Source of the DNA: JADLBR01 sp964651705
GTDB lineage: Bacteria > Verrucomicrobiota > Verrucomicrobiia > JADLBR01
Assembly: GCA_964651705.1 (NCBI GenBank)
Contig: CAZYWZ010000011.1
Location: 24,049-88,048 of the forward strand
Length of the DNA stretch: 64,000 bases
Direction of reading: 5' to 3'
Under the pieces are notes generated by a model. That model had not been told where the DNA came from, did no database searches, and worked only from the letters and a program-made list of their open reading frames with translations. The stretch's first letter is position 1, and each line of letters starts with the position of its first letter. Positions 27,601-35,018 of the stretch are shown here, piece after piece. A program made the position numbers and the translations under genes.

Positions 27601-28464
27601 GTTCGTATGACTCATGCCGGGGAATGGTGTGGACGGGTAGGCGAACGCGTCCGCGTCGCCGTCGGGATGCGCGATGCGGACCAGTCGGCTGGTGGTACCG
27701 CTGCCGTCAAACGTCAGCGCGTAGGCATCGCCGTTGACCTGAATGGCGGCGACGCGGCCATCGCCCCCATACGTGACATCGAGGATCGTCGTGCTGGTGG
27801 CGGGCTCGTAGATGCGCGAAGTCTTGTTCTCGGGACCGAGGCGCTCCCAGTGGAAAGTTCGGCCCTTGTCGGTGCGCATGGATTCGATGCGGCCCTGGCG
27901 GAACACGACCCGCCAGCCGTCCCAGCGCGTCATGGTGATCTGGTCGCCATCGATCTCTCCCTCCCACCGCATGTGCTGCGAATAGAAGCGAGATTCCCCT
28001 TCCGGCAGGGGGTTGCCTTCTTCATCGACGGCGCTCTGCTGCATGTAGCCGATGCGACCGTTTGGATACAGGACCTTATACTGGTCCTCTCGCACCTGGG
28101 CAATGCAGGCCTCGAGGATCGAGCAGCTCCAGCCAACCCAGCCATGGGAGCGTCCGCTCAGATGGCGCATCTGGCGGAAGGCGTCGCCATCGGGGAGACC
28201 GCTGGACAGCGTGCGGTTCGGCTCTGTGGCTCCGCTCTCGAAGACGAAGCGGAGAGGGATGCGAAGCCCGTCGCCAAAGTCGATGTCGCGGACATCGAGG
28301 TTGTAGAATGCCGTACCCTCAGCGGACGCGAAGCCCAGCATGGGACTTTGCGGTTCCCATGTGACGTCAATGGCTCGGCCGATGCATTGGAGGGTGGTGA
28401 ATGTCGCGACCAGCAACACCGTCCGCCAAGCGCGAGAACGCAGAATGCAAAATGGGTTTAGCAT
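24658..28464 (-). CDS. Exported RHS/YD-repeat protein with variable-type C-terminal tail
   Basis: A 1268-residue protein with a signal peptide (about residues 10-32) and a long run of YD/RHS repeats, seen as many copies of the pattern Y-D-x-x-G-R (YDARGNLSGITDPL, YDTHGRRTLRTLANG, YDAFGQRAGKTLG). The conserved RHS core end follows: FYHADWLGSTVALSD, then FTGREWDAETGLYHYRARAY and LGRFSQYD. RHS shells encapsulate a C-terminal toxin. Here the tail after the core (about 86 residues, EFAPLAGAGVGALGG...) is Gly/Ala-rich and hydrophobic with two Cys, like a membrane-inserting peptide and not an enzyme. It starts behind ACGGAG. There is no PAAR or type VI domain, so Sec export is expected. Confidence 0.85.
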   Translation of the reverse strand: MLNPFCILRSRAWRTVLLVATFTTLQCIGRAIDVTWEPQSPMLGFASAEGTAFYNLDVRDIDFGDGLRIPLRFVFESGATEPNRTLSSGLPDGDAFRQMRHLSGRSHGWVGWSCSILEACIAQVREDQYKVLYPNGRIGYMQQSAVDEEGNPLPEGESRFYSQHMRWEGEIDGDQITMTRWDGWRVVFRQGRIESMRTDKGRTFHWERLGPENKTSRIYEPATSTTILDVTYGGDGRVAAIQVNGDAYALTFDGSGTTSRLVRIAHPDGDADAFAYPSTPFPGMSHTNHFAVGTTLTWDPANRYAIKSDGPWNYVITHGEQPEWAGEQGQIYSLPVMEMTRSATGENIKLQTQEGNTTQTFTAIDGTKVIRYSYEGHGPVNGKLYKIVQNQGGTNSILYRADYDAANGRVLRTFDALGRATLYAYEIHPGAHMFAPTKKITVTNPAGEISETEFDTEGRRIRVTNAAGVVRRIERDTRGRPIRIYNDADVLVRELTYNNFDRVLTDTRIESGVSRIWTYTYAEHLGDSLLTRISSPEGAVTEYDYSARGNFVAFRRGGGEWTLARNADTQRIETITDPLNAQTALEYDARGNLSGITDPLNHAVDVGYDDLDMPNLLRDALGAEAHLAWNADRSWKTVDDFRNKRYTAKHDHAAAWIGEAANPNARVTEPAVRSGSYMREQDGLELEFAFPDGAKDTRAFDPNRDIAQWQARGGQATATYQRDAAGRIAQIDWNHLGRSGTLTFGYTNAQLTSANAQSAGVTVAQAFTYDAEGRLASLTQNGRSAQLTYWADGLLKEIVYPSGMQVTYLYDGDGNIAEIKKDGATLATYDYDTHGRRTLRTLANGLSTSYAYDTMSRLTDQALAASGGTLREWHYGFDAAGNRSWTVYGAMTNAIGDAYRHDAMGQITGVKYDAANATAGYDAAQAAQGETFTYDNAGNRIQSTFNGQATAYTVDDLNRYIALSGGMSATLSYNARGDLLGWNAWSYAHNAWGHIIEASKTSTGETIRYHYDAFGQRAGKTLGAGAPVWYLNFEDDLIEEYDTATQHPVSYIFEPGIDRPVARVDHTSGTVVFYHADWLGSTVALSDASGNLVEEYRYEVFGSATILDASRAPIADSAFGNRFLFTGREWDAETGLYHYRARAYCGDLGRFSQYDNIRFRGGDLNLDRYVFNRVDTDGDPTGEFAPLAGAGVGALGGFVWGLTEELLDPDPGICWGNVGKATLVGGVIGMTGGMCGWGLAVGEAVGMGAIGGAVDAGLQHAGNIPVPF

Positions 28465-28502
28465 GTGACTCCGTAAGGATATCTTTAGTTTTTGGGATGT
28501 GG

Positions 28503-28820
28503 TTAGGGTTTCTTCGCTGGTGCCGCGGCGAGGGCCGCGGCCTTCGCGGTCGTCGGAAGGGTCACCGCAACGCCTTGACTTGCGCGACCCGTGGCTTTGA
28601 TGCCGGCGATGGTTTGACCGTACGCCGTCATCGTGGGGAGGAACTGCTCGGCGAGTTTTGACTCGCGCGTGCCCAACTCCTTCTTGCTAGGCGGGGGCGT
28701 CGGTCCGTTCGGGTCGGAGCAGTCTTGGCCGGCAAATCCGTTTGCCGCACATGCTAGGACGAGCGCGGCCGCGATGCCTGCGGCATGACGAGTGGTGGTG
28801 TGTTTAACGTTGGAGTTCAT
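28503..28820 (-). CDS. Small exported protein preceding the RHS gene
   Basis: A 105-residue protein with a signal peptide (IAAALVLACAANGFAG, about residues 15-31), then a Pro-rich segment and an Ala/Thr-rich helical C-terminus. The mature part is low in complexity, with no motif. It lies 38 bases upstream of the RHS gene, in the same direction, and 9 bases downstream of the O-antigen-ligase-like gene, so it is within one operon. It may help export or anchor the RHS protein. Confidence 0.55.
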   Translation of the reverse strand: MNSNVKHTTTRHAAGIAAALVLACAANGFAGQDCSDPNGPTPPPSKKELGTRESKLAEQFLPTMTAYGQTIAGIKATGRASQGVAVTLPTTAKAAALAAAPAKKP

Positions 28821-28829
28821 ATGGCTTCC

Positions 28830-30443
28830 CTATTCCTGGTTTTGTCTTGTGTGTCGTTTTGATGAAAGGAGTGAGGATGATCCCCATGGGCTGGCTGCAG
28901 CGCTGAGTTCGATTGTCCGCTGGGGGAAATCGGCGATGATCTGGCCACGGCCGGGACAAACGGCGAGGCATCCGGGGTCGGCCTCGCCCAAGACCGTTCG
29001 CCACGCCCCGAAGTATTCGGGGCCGAGCAACTCGCCCGCGAGGATCGAAAGGCGCCCTTGGGTCGCGGCATCTTGGAGCGCGTCGGCAAGGTCCGGGGCG
29101 ATGGTGCTGGGGAGCGGTGGGTTGATCCAGGCGATGCGGTTTGCGGCGCGCAGCCATTCGGCGGTCATGCCCTGGGCGCGGCCGCTGAGGACGAGCGCCG
29201 GGATCGAGGCCGGAGGGGCGTTGGGATGGGGCGGGAGAACCCGGACCAACTCCCAACAACCAACATCCGACTTCGAATGTCCAAGTTCTCTGTCGCGCCA
29301 TACCGATTTGGCCAAAGCCTCACGGCTTCGGCTACGGCCCCCGATCGTCAATGCGGCTCGGACTTCTCTTCCGGGGGTGGATCCCGTGACGCGGGGATCG
29401 GGGTGGGCGATGTAAATCGCTGGTGCCGCCGGGATGCCAATGGAGACAGTGCCATCGGGCGCGCGGCGAATCGCGGGGTCGTGGGTCGGACTGAGGCCGA
29501 AGGCGATGACCAGCGCGGGGACGGCGGCACCGAGGGCTGCGGGGAGGGCCCATCTGTGGCCAGATGGGCTACGGTCGCGTGGCCATCGAATCCCATCTCT
29601 GGCGAGATAGTCTATGAGTTGCACAGCGGATGGTAGGATGCCGAGGGCGCAGACCATGGGTTCAAGGGCAACGTGGTTAAACAGGCCCGCGACGAGGAAG
29701 GCGACGAGCATGGCGCCCGCGACGTGTGACCAATCGGGGAGGGCTGCATGATTTCCCCAGAAACAGGCACCCAGGGCCATGCCACAGAGGGCGGCGGCGG
29801 GCACCGCCGGGACCCAGCCGACTTCGACAAGCAATGTTGCGTGGGTGCCGAGAAGGTGTTTGAACGTGTGGCGCTGGTGGGTCGGCTGGAACCAATCGGA
29901 GTAGGCCTGTCCGCCTTGGCCAAGGCCCCAACCCAAGGGCGCCGCGGCGGCCATGCGTGGGACGGCGGAGTAGACCTCGACGCGAGAGAGGATCGAGCGG
30001 TCGTTTCCGGTGGCGGCGGAGGCGATCCGGGGACCTCCTGGGCCAATTAGGAATGCCGCGCTGGCGAACAGAAGCAGCGAGATGGGCAACCATCGGAGGC
30101 CGGGGGCCTTTCGCCAACCGAACGCGAGGGATACGGCGCCTGCGCCGAGCGCGGCGAGGGCGCCGCGCGATTGCGTGGCGGCCAGGGGTAGGGTCAGGGC
30201 GAGCGCGGCCCCAAGGGAAAGGAACGTGACCAACGAGCCGATGGGATTGGAACCACGAATGGACACGAATGCACACCAATTGGGGACGAGCGCCTTGCCG
30301 TTTCTGCCCCTCGCTTGCAGGACAAATCGCCACCAGACGCACGGGGCCGCCAGCAACCCCAGCGTGAGGAGGGCGAGGAATGCCCCGGTCTCATTGGGGT
30401 TGTCCATCCAGAATCGGAGGCGCGCTGTATCGGCGGGCATCAT
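28830..30443 (-). CDS. O-antigen-ligase-like polytopic membrane protein with repeat-like in-frame segments
   Basis: A 537-residue protein with at least eight hydrophobic helices. The block GNDRSILSRVEVYSAVPRMA followed by APLGWGLGQGGQAYSDW (around residues 140-180) is the R..y...a..m....P..G.G...f pattern of the Wzy_C/O-antigen-ligase family, and TQSRGALAALGAG (about 88-100) matches the usual SRg motif. Members join or polymerise surface glycans on the periplasmic side. Three stretches do not look like the family: about residues 52-70, 290-300 and 365-400. Their DNA matches repeat types found between genes in this window, yet the frame stays open. The gene follows the hydrolase stop by seven bases. 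The function call is moderate. Confidence 0.65.
   Translation of the reverse strand: MMPADTARLRFWMDNPNETGAFLALLTLGLLAAPCVWWRFVLQARGRNGKALVPNWCAFVSIRGSNPIGSLVTFLSLGAALALTLPLAATQSRGALAALGAGAVSLAFGWRKAPGLRWLPISLLLFASAAFLIGPGGPRIASAATGNDRSILSRVEVYSAVPRMAAAAPLGWGLGQGGQAYSDWFQPTHQRHTFKHLLGTHATLLVEVGWVPAVPAAALCGMALGACFWGNHAALPDWSHVAGAMLVAFLVAGLFNHVALEPMVCALGILPSAVQLIDYLARDGIRWPRDRSPSGHRWALPAALGAAVPALVIAFGLSPTHDPAIRRAPDGTVSIGIPAAPAIYIAHPDPRVTGSTPGREVRAALTIGGRSRSREALAKSVWRDRELGHSKSDVGCWELVRVLPPHPNAPPASIPALVLSGRAQGMTAEWLRAANRIAWINPPLPSTIAPDLADALQDAATQGRLSILAGELLGPEYFGAWRTVLGEADPGCLAVCPGRGQIIADFPQRTIELSAAASPWGSSSLLSSKRHTRQNQE
29310..29342 (-). repeat. Hairpin-repeat module inside a reading frame (type II, first hairpin)
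   Basis: On the minus strand GTAGCC is followed by GAAGCC-GTGA-GGCTT, the same GTAGCC-stem-GTGA-stem layout as the intergenic copy at 57069-57092 but with different stem bases. It lies within the O-antigen-ligase-like gene and does not break the frame. Confidence 0.5.
29546..29572 (+). repeat. Hairpin-repeat module inside a reading frame (type II, second hairpin)
   Basis: The stem GCCCATCTG/CAGATGGGC with loop TGGC, followed by TAC, is identical except for one loop base to the intergenic element at 63055-63079. It lies within the O-antigen-ligase-like gene, in frame. Confidence 0.7.
30240..30290 (+). repeat. Intergenic-type simple repeat inside a reading frame
   Basis: The stretch contains CACGAATGGACACGAATGCA, a near-tandem CACGAATG repeat, followed by CCAATTGGGGAC. 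The last 12 bases also occur at 23152. It interrupts the hydrophobic part of the O-antigen-ligase-like protein without shifting the frame. Confidence 0.5.
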
Positions 30444-30450
30444 CGGGGCG

Positions 30451-31419
30451 TCATCGTTTCGGGGTCAGGAGTTTCTGCCAGCGGGTGGCGAGCCGAGCGT
30501 CGGGCAGGGGTACCCGCTGCGCAGGCGGAATCGTTGCGACGAGCGGACCGGAGAGGATGCTCTCGTTGAATGCGTCCCCGAAGTACTGGGCGTTCTCGAT
30601 GCCGGATCGCATGATCTCATAAGGGGTTGTGCCGCCGACCGCCGTGCCGGCGGCGCAGGCGTCCCGCAACCCGAGGGCGTAGTCGAAGAAGGCCGTGCGA
30701 AATCCGCCCATGTCGGCGCGATCGGCGTGGCCCAGTCCGGGACCCATCTTGAACACGATGGGATATTTCGCCGCCAGCGCCTCCCGATAGAACCGACGTG
30801 ATGCGGCCAGGCCGCCGTCGAATTCGCCGGAGGAGATCAGCCAGAGGACGCGCGAGGCCTCCGGCGTGGGCGCGTCGTAGCTGTTGGCGACGTGGATGCT
30901 GGCGGCGAGGAACCGGTGGGGTTTGCGCAGGGCCAGGCGCTGCGCCCAATGCGCGCCGCCGCTGATGCCATGCAGGAGGATGCCGTCCTCCGGAACGCCC
31001 TGCTTTCGGGCGAATCGTTCGAGCCCCTTCTCCCATGCCCGCGCGATGTCCTCGAAACGCTCGTCGAAGGCGCGCGTCTGCGCCTTGGTGAGGTCGTTGT
31101 GGCTGGTGCCGCCACGCCAGACGCGCGCGGTGTCCCATGTCATCACCGCGAGGTTTCGATCCATCGCGAAGCGGACCAGCGGGTCGTCGTTGCCCCCCAA
31201 TTTCTTTCTGAGCGCATCGGGATCCTTCTGCCAGGAGCAGAACGCCACCAGTCCCGTCGGCGGGTGGCGCTTGTCGCACCCGGGCGGCAGGCGAAGGAAC
31301 ATGGTGATGGCGGGCTGGGCGGCGATGCCCGTCTCGATCACCTCCTTGAACACCTGCGGAGGCGGAGGTGCGGTCAGGGCGAGTGCAGCGCACACCAGGC
31401 TGAGTGCAGTCGTTTGCAT
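30451..31419 (-). CDS. Exported alpha/beta hydrolase
   Basis: A 322-residue protein with an N-terminal hydrophobic segment (about residues 4-18, likely signal peptide) and an alpha/beta-hydrolase core. The nucleophile elbow is GISGG in ILLHGISGGAHWAQ (about residue 173), and GHAD near 255 may supply the catalytic His. The family includes esterases, lipases and peptidases; the substrate is unknown. The start at 31419 overlaps the end of the upstream hydrolase gene by 46 bases, so the two are coupled. Both have the same GxSGG elbow and may be ancient duplicates acting on related substrates. Confidence 0.7.
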   Translation of the reverse strand: MQTTALSLVCAALALTAPPPPQVFKEVIETGIAAQPAITMFLRLPPGCDKRHPPTGLVAFCSWQKDPDALRKKLGGNDDPLVRFAMDRNLAVMTWDTARVWRGGTSHNDLTKAQTRAFDERFEDIARAWEKGLERFARKQGVPEDGILLHGISGGAHWAQRLALRKPHRFLAASIHVANSYDAPTPEASRVLWLISSGEFDGGLAASRRFYREALAAKYPIVFKMGPGLGHADRADMGGFRTAFFDYALGLRDACAAGTAVGGTTPYEIMRSGIENAQYFGDAFNESILSGPLVATIPPAQRVPLPDARLATRWQKLLTPKR

Positions 31420-32408
31420 GGCATTTGTGTGATGAGGCTCGGGTCGGAGACGCGGTGGTCTGCGGTCAGCAACTGACGCGTCGAAATGTCGGCGAGCGCC
31501 GGATCGTCCGACGGGGCGTCCAAGGCCGCCTCCAAGAAGTCGCGAGCGAAGGTTTCGATGCGCCCGGAGAGCTGGTGACCGGCGCCCGCCACGCGCAGCC
31601 ACAGGACCGGGTGACCCAAACGCCGGAGCGCCTGATAGTGGGAAAGGCTCGCTTGGATGCGGTCCTCGTCGCGCTCGCCGCAGGCGACGATCCCCGGCGG
31701 CAGAGGTCTTGCCCCTGAATCGCTCCCGCGTGCCCCTCGAACCGCCATCTCTGGCCCCAGCCACCAGCGCGCCGAGTACGCGCACCACGCGGCGACTCGG
31801 TCGGGATAGCGCAGCGCGAAGCTGTCCACAAAATGGGCGCCGCCGGAGAATCCAAACAGAGCGAGCCGCGCCATGCCAAGCCCGGCGCGATCCAGCGCCC
31901 CGACCAAGAGGCCACCAGAACCCCGCCCGGCATCGAAATAGCCGCCACCGGCCCGCAGGATCGAGTCCGGGGAGACGAAACGGACGGCGACCACTGCCGC
32001 CCCGCGACGACGGGCCACATCCCACCAGCCAGAATCCGCGCGCAGGTACTCTCTGGCATCCTGATTCTGGCCCGACAGGAGGACAAATGCGACAGCCGGA
32101 GCCACAGCGTCCCCCGCCGATCGCCGCGGTCCGGAACCCGCACCATCGTCCTGCCTCGCCTGCCGCGGCCGGTATATCCAGAATTCTGACGAGTCGATTC
32201 CCGAGATCCCTGCGCCGGAAAGGACGACGTGGTCGCCAACGAAATCGTCCGGACAGATCCGATCGCTTGCGTCGCCCGGTGATCGGCTGGCGACAAACAG
32301 AACGAGGACCATCGCGGCGGCGCGGGGATTACGCGCCACCCGGCCGGCGATTCGCCGCACCACCCTCCCCGCACGCAAAGCGCGCGGCGCTGCTGCACTA
32401 TTTGACAT
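31374..32408 (-). CDS. Exported alpha/beta hydrolase
   Basis: A 344-residue protein starting at ATG 32408 behind AAGGGGAAAG. A basic N-terminus leads to a hydrophobic signal segment (about residues 29-44), then PDDFVGDHVVLSG and an alpha/beta-hydrolase domain with the elbow LFGFSGGAHF (Ser at about residue 185) and a late GHQL that may hold the catalytic His. Its 3' end overlaps the next hydrolase gene. It is the promoter-proximal gene of a minus-strand operon that continues into the O-antigen-ligase-like and RHS genes. Its substrate cannot be assigned. Confidence 0.7.
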   Translation of the reverse strand: MSNSAAAPRALRAGRVVRRIAGRVARNPRAAAMVLVLFVASRSPGDASDRICPDDFVGDHVVLSGAGISGIDSSEFWIYRPRQARQDDGAGSGPRRSAGDAVAPAVAFVLLSGQNQDAREYLRADSGWWDVARRRGAAVVAVRFVSPDSILRAGGGYFDAGRGSGGLLVGALDRAGLGMARLALFGFSGGAHFVDSFALRYPDRVAAWCAYSARWWLGPEMAVRGARGSDSGARPLPPGIVACGERDEDRIQASLSHYQALRRLGHPVLWLRVAGAGHQLSGRIETFARDFLEAALDAPSDDPALADISTRQLLTADHRVSDPSLITQMPCKRLHSAWCALHSP

Positions 32409-33052
32409 ACTTTCCCCTTGGGTCGGATCGTCGCCGATGTGGCGGAGTGCGGCCCAAGCAACCACGGCAACTTGCTCATGGCTTGCCTAACTGTCAAAGG
32501 AATTCTTCCGAAGCGAGATAAATTATAAGTGCTGGTTTTCTATTGGATAATCTGCAACGACCTATGGAATGTTACATTATACTGGTTGCCCTATCGGACG
32601 CCGCGTGATGCGCGCATGATTATCGCATCAAGGTATCTCCATGCCGAATCGCGGCTCATCGGCGTAATCCGACAAGATTGCATAGCGAGAATTCCATGGG
32701 AAATGGGCGGAATTCCCAGGTGGATTGCAGGCCAATGGATCATTACATACAGAACGCGCAATTGAATTATAAGGCTCCAATATTTGCGCTCTTGCGCGAC
32801 AATCTGTTGCATTGGCACCTCCAAAGTGTCTTTGTTAGTCTCTTTCTTGGTCTTTCGGTTGACACTGATGTACTGCGTGGGTACTTTCCTCACGGTTTCG
32901 CACGATCGGGTTTTGGGGCAATCCTCGATGGAGAGACGCCATTCAGAATGCGGCATCATTCTGCACTAAGTGGGGCACTCGATGGCGAAGTGGCCACGAT
33001 TCGTTCGGGCGCGAGCCGAGGTTGTTATCAGTTGAGCGAAAGGAATGATAGA
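32409..33052. other. AT-richer gene-poor stretch between divergent genes
   Basis: Roughly 32480-32990 is visibly richer in A and T than anything around it. It has short open frames in both directions, but none has a ribosome site or a protein-like composition. It separates the divergent 32408 and 33053 genes and must hold both promoters; I cannot pick them out with confidence. It could be a remnant of a foreign insertion. Confidence 0.4.
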
Positions 33053-34534
33053 ATGGATAGTATTCTGCTGGGTGGTGTTTTTCGGGATGTGATTCGGGGG
33101 AGAAATCATCTGCGGCTTATGGGGTTTTGGTGCGCCCTTTTCGCATCGGCGGCGTTGTCCCGCGCGTCGGATCGAGAATGGGTGGTGCTTTCCACCCCGA
33201 GTGGCGTCAAGCTGATCGAGGCGGCTGAGATCGAGGCGGCAGGACCGGCCGTCCTGATCACCGATGTCGCCGGCAAGAAAGGGGGATTCAACGTGTCGGC
33301 CATACGGGCGAGGCTGCCGGCCCCACCGGCAGATCTTGGAACGGTGGGGCGGGATGATGCCACGTCGGCAATTCGAAGAATCGATGAGGCTTCGGCGAGG
33401 TTCCCGACCATCAATGCCGCGCTTGGTGAGGCGAGGGCGGACTGGGAGAGGTGTGTCGCGGCAAAGGAGACCGAGGAGGCGAGCCGCCTTGAGGATGAGC
33501 GGCGAGTCGATGCCTATCTGGCGCAGCGAGCCGATCCGCGGGCAAAGCCGTTGCCAAGCGCCGTTGAGCGACATATCCGACTTGGGGAGGAACTGATTGC
33601 CAAGCTGCCGGCGCGGGCCGCGGAGATCCAAATCCATATCGGGGAGTGGAGGGCGTTGCTCGCGCCGCCAGAGCCTGAGGCACGGGCAATGCCGGAACGG
33701 AGGCCGATTCCCGAGGCGGCGTTGCGCTTGGCCAAGGACGCAAGGTTTAGGGTGAATGGCGCCGCCGCCCCTGGCGGCATGGTTATCTGGATTCTTGGGG
33801 CGATCGGGGTTTCCATGATTTGTTTCATGTTTTGCGCGATGCGCGGACTGGAGAGGTTGCTCCGAGCTCCCGTTTCCGCACTGACATATCTCGGGTGCGC
33901 GGCGGGTGGTCTCGGGTTCTTTCTGCTCCTTGGAACACGCCTGCTCGAGGCGCCTGCGGATTATCTGGCGCTGAAGGCCGCTGAACAGGCCGAGCCCATT
34001 TTCGTCGAAAAGGTCGTGGCGCTATCGCGACATCGGGCCGATATCGACGGGGATGCGGGCGGACTCGAAAGCGTGTCCCTGCACGATGGCAGCGTGAATC
34101 GCTTTCTTGCGGATCGCGTCGAGTATGTCGCCGGGCCCGCCCCTTCGCCGCTGGAGCCACTGCGCCGATCCCTGTCGGTCGACGTCCGAGACGACGCGGT
34201 CCTGTTCTATGAGGAAGTCGATCTTCTCGGCGTGCCTCTGGTGGTGACGCTGGTTGCTCCCATCGAGGGCCAGATGAACGCGTTGCGATTTGGCGATCCG
34301 GCGGGCCGCGTCGGGACGTGGACGGTCCTCCCTCGCTCGCTGGTCACGGGGCTCTGGGACAGCCTCCGGGGCGCCATGTCGGCCGCCCTGGACGATGCTG
34401 GCGTTCCCGCCACTTTCAGCGTCGAGCGGGTGTCGGAGGGGTCCATTCACCTCGTGCTCCGTCCGAACGGCGCGGTGGGAGACCACCAAGGCAGTGCGCT
34501 GGCCAAACGTGGAAAGGACAAAATAGCGCGGTGA
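33053..34534 (+). CDS. Membrane protein with large periplasmic part, unknown function
   Basis: A 493-residue protein. ATG 33053 is chosen because AAGGAA precedes it; a later ATG near 33119 would start directly at the hydrophobic signal-like segment (GFWCALFASAALSRA). A charged helical region (about residues 100-230) precedes two transmembrane helices (about 242-262 and 276-296), and a C-terminal mixed domain follows. No family is recognised. The frame extends 375 bases further upstream into the AT-rich stretch, but that part lacks a start with a ribosome site and looks non-coding. Confidence 0.6.
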   Translation: MDSILLGGVFRDVIRGRNHLRLMGFWCALFASAALSRASDREWVVLSTPSGVKLIEAAEIEAAGPAVLITDVAGKKGGFNVSAIRARLPAPPADLGTVGRDDATSAIRRIDEASARFPTINAALGEARADWERCVAAKETEEASRLEDERRVDAYLAQRADPRAKPLPSAVERHIRLGEELIAKLPARAAEIQIHIGEWRALLAPPEPEARAMPERRPIPEAALRLAKDARFRVNGAAAPGGMVIWILGAIGVSMICFMFCAMRGLERLLRAPVSALTYLGCAAGGLGFFLLLGTRLLEAPADYLALKAAEQAEPIFVEKVVALSRHRADIDGDAGGLESVSLHDGSVNRFLADRVEYVAGPAPSPLEPLRRSLSVDVRDDAVLFYEEVDLLGVPLVVTLVAPIEGQMNALRFGDPAGRVGTWTVLPRSLVTGLWDSLRGAMSAALDDAGVPATFSVERVSEGSIHLVLRPNGAVGDHQGSALAKRGKDKIAR

Positions 34535-35018
34535 ATGCTGGGCACCGATCAGATAATGGGGCTGGGCTTTGGCATTGTCACTGATCTACCGAGGTTCACC
34601 GGAGTGACCTGGCGGTCGTAGACTGGCGTGCCGAACTAAGGGTTCGAGTACTTCCCGCGGGACAGTGATGGGTTCACCGCGGCGCAGGTTCTCGCGGTTG
34701 GCCGGAGTGTCCAGAAGGCGGTGCCAAGCGGCCTGACCGGCGGCGCAATCTTCCGGTCTGGGACCGAAGTTGCTCCATCCAGATATCTCGCGCCGGGCGC
34801 TTCCGTTGCTGACGGGCAGCAGGCGAGCGAGGGGCGATACGGCAAGAGCCCCGACTCTAGGCTCGATGAGGCGACCGAACAATGTCTCGAGTTCGATCCC
34901 GATGTGTGCGAGTCATGGATTTTCGACCATCGTGCCGCCCTCGGGTCCATGGTCAAGACATGGTCCGCCAGCGACGACGCGGTGAACCAAGAGCGAGGAT
35001 GTTCCGGAACAGGTAGGG
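34535..35018. other. Gene-free interval between a membrane protein and an integrase gene
   Basis: Short frames of about 100 codons exist on both strands (for example 34586-34882 minus), but they lack ribosome sites. I also searched for a second copy of the tRNA-Asn 3' end, as expected for an integrated element, and did not find one here. Confidence 0.35.

Noticed and set aside
32678..33052. An N-terminal extension of the 33053 gene by 125 codons
   Set aside because: Only a TTG start without ribosome site; the sequence is AT-rich and not protein-like, while ATG 33053 has AAGGAA upstream.
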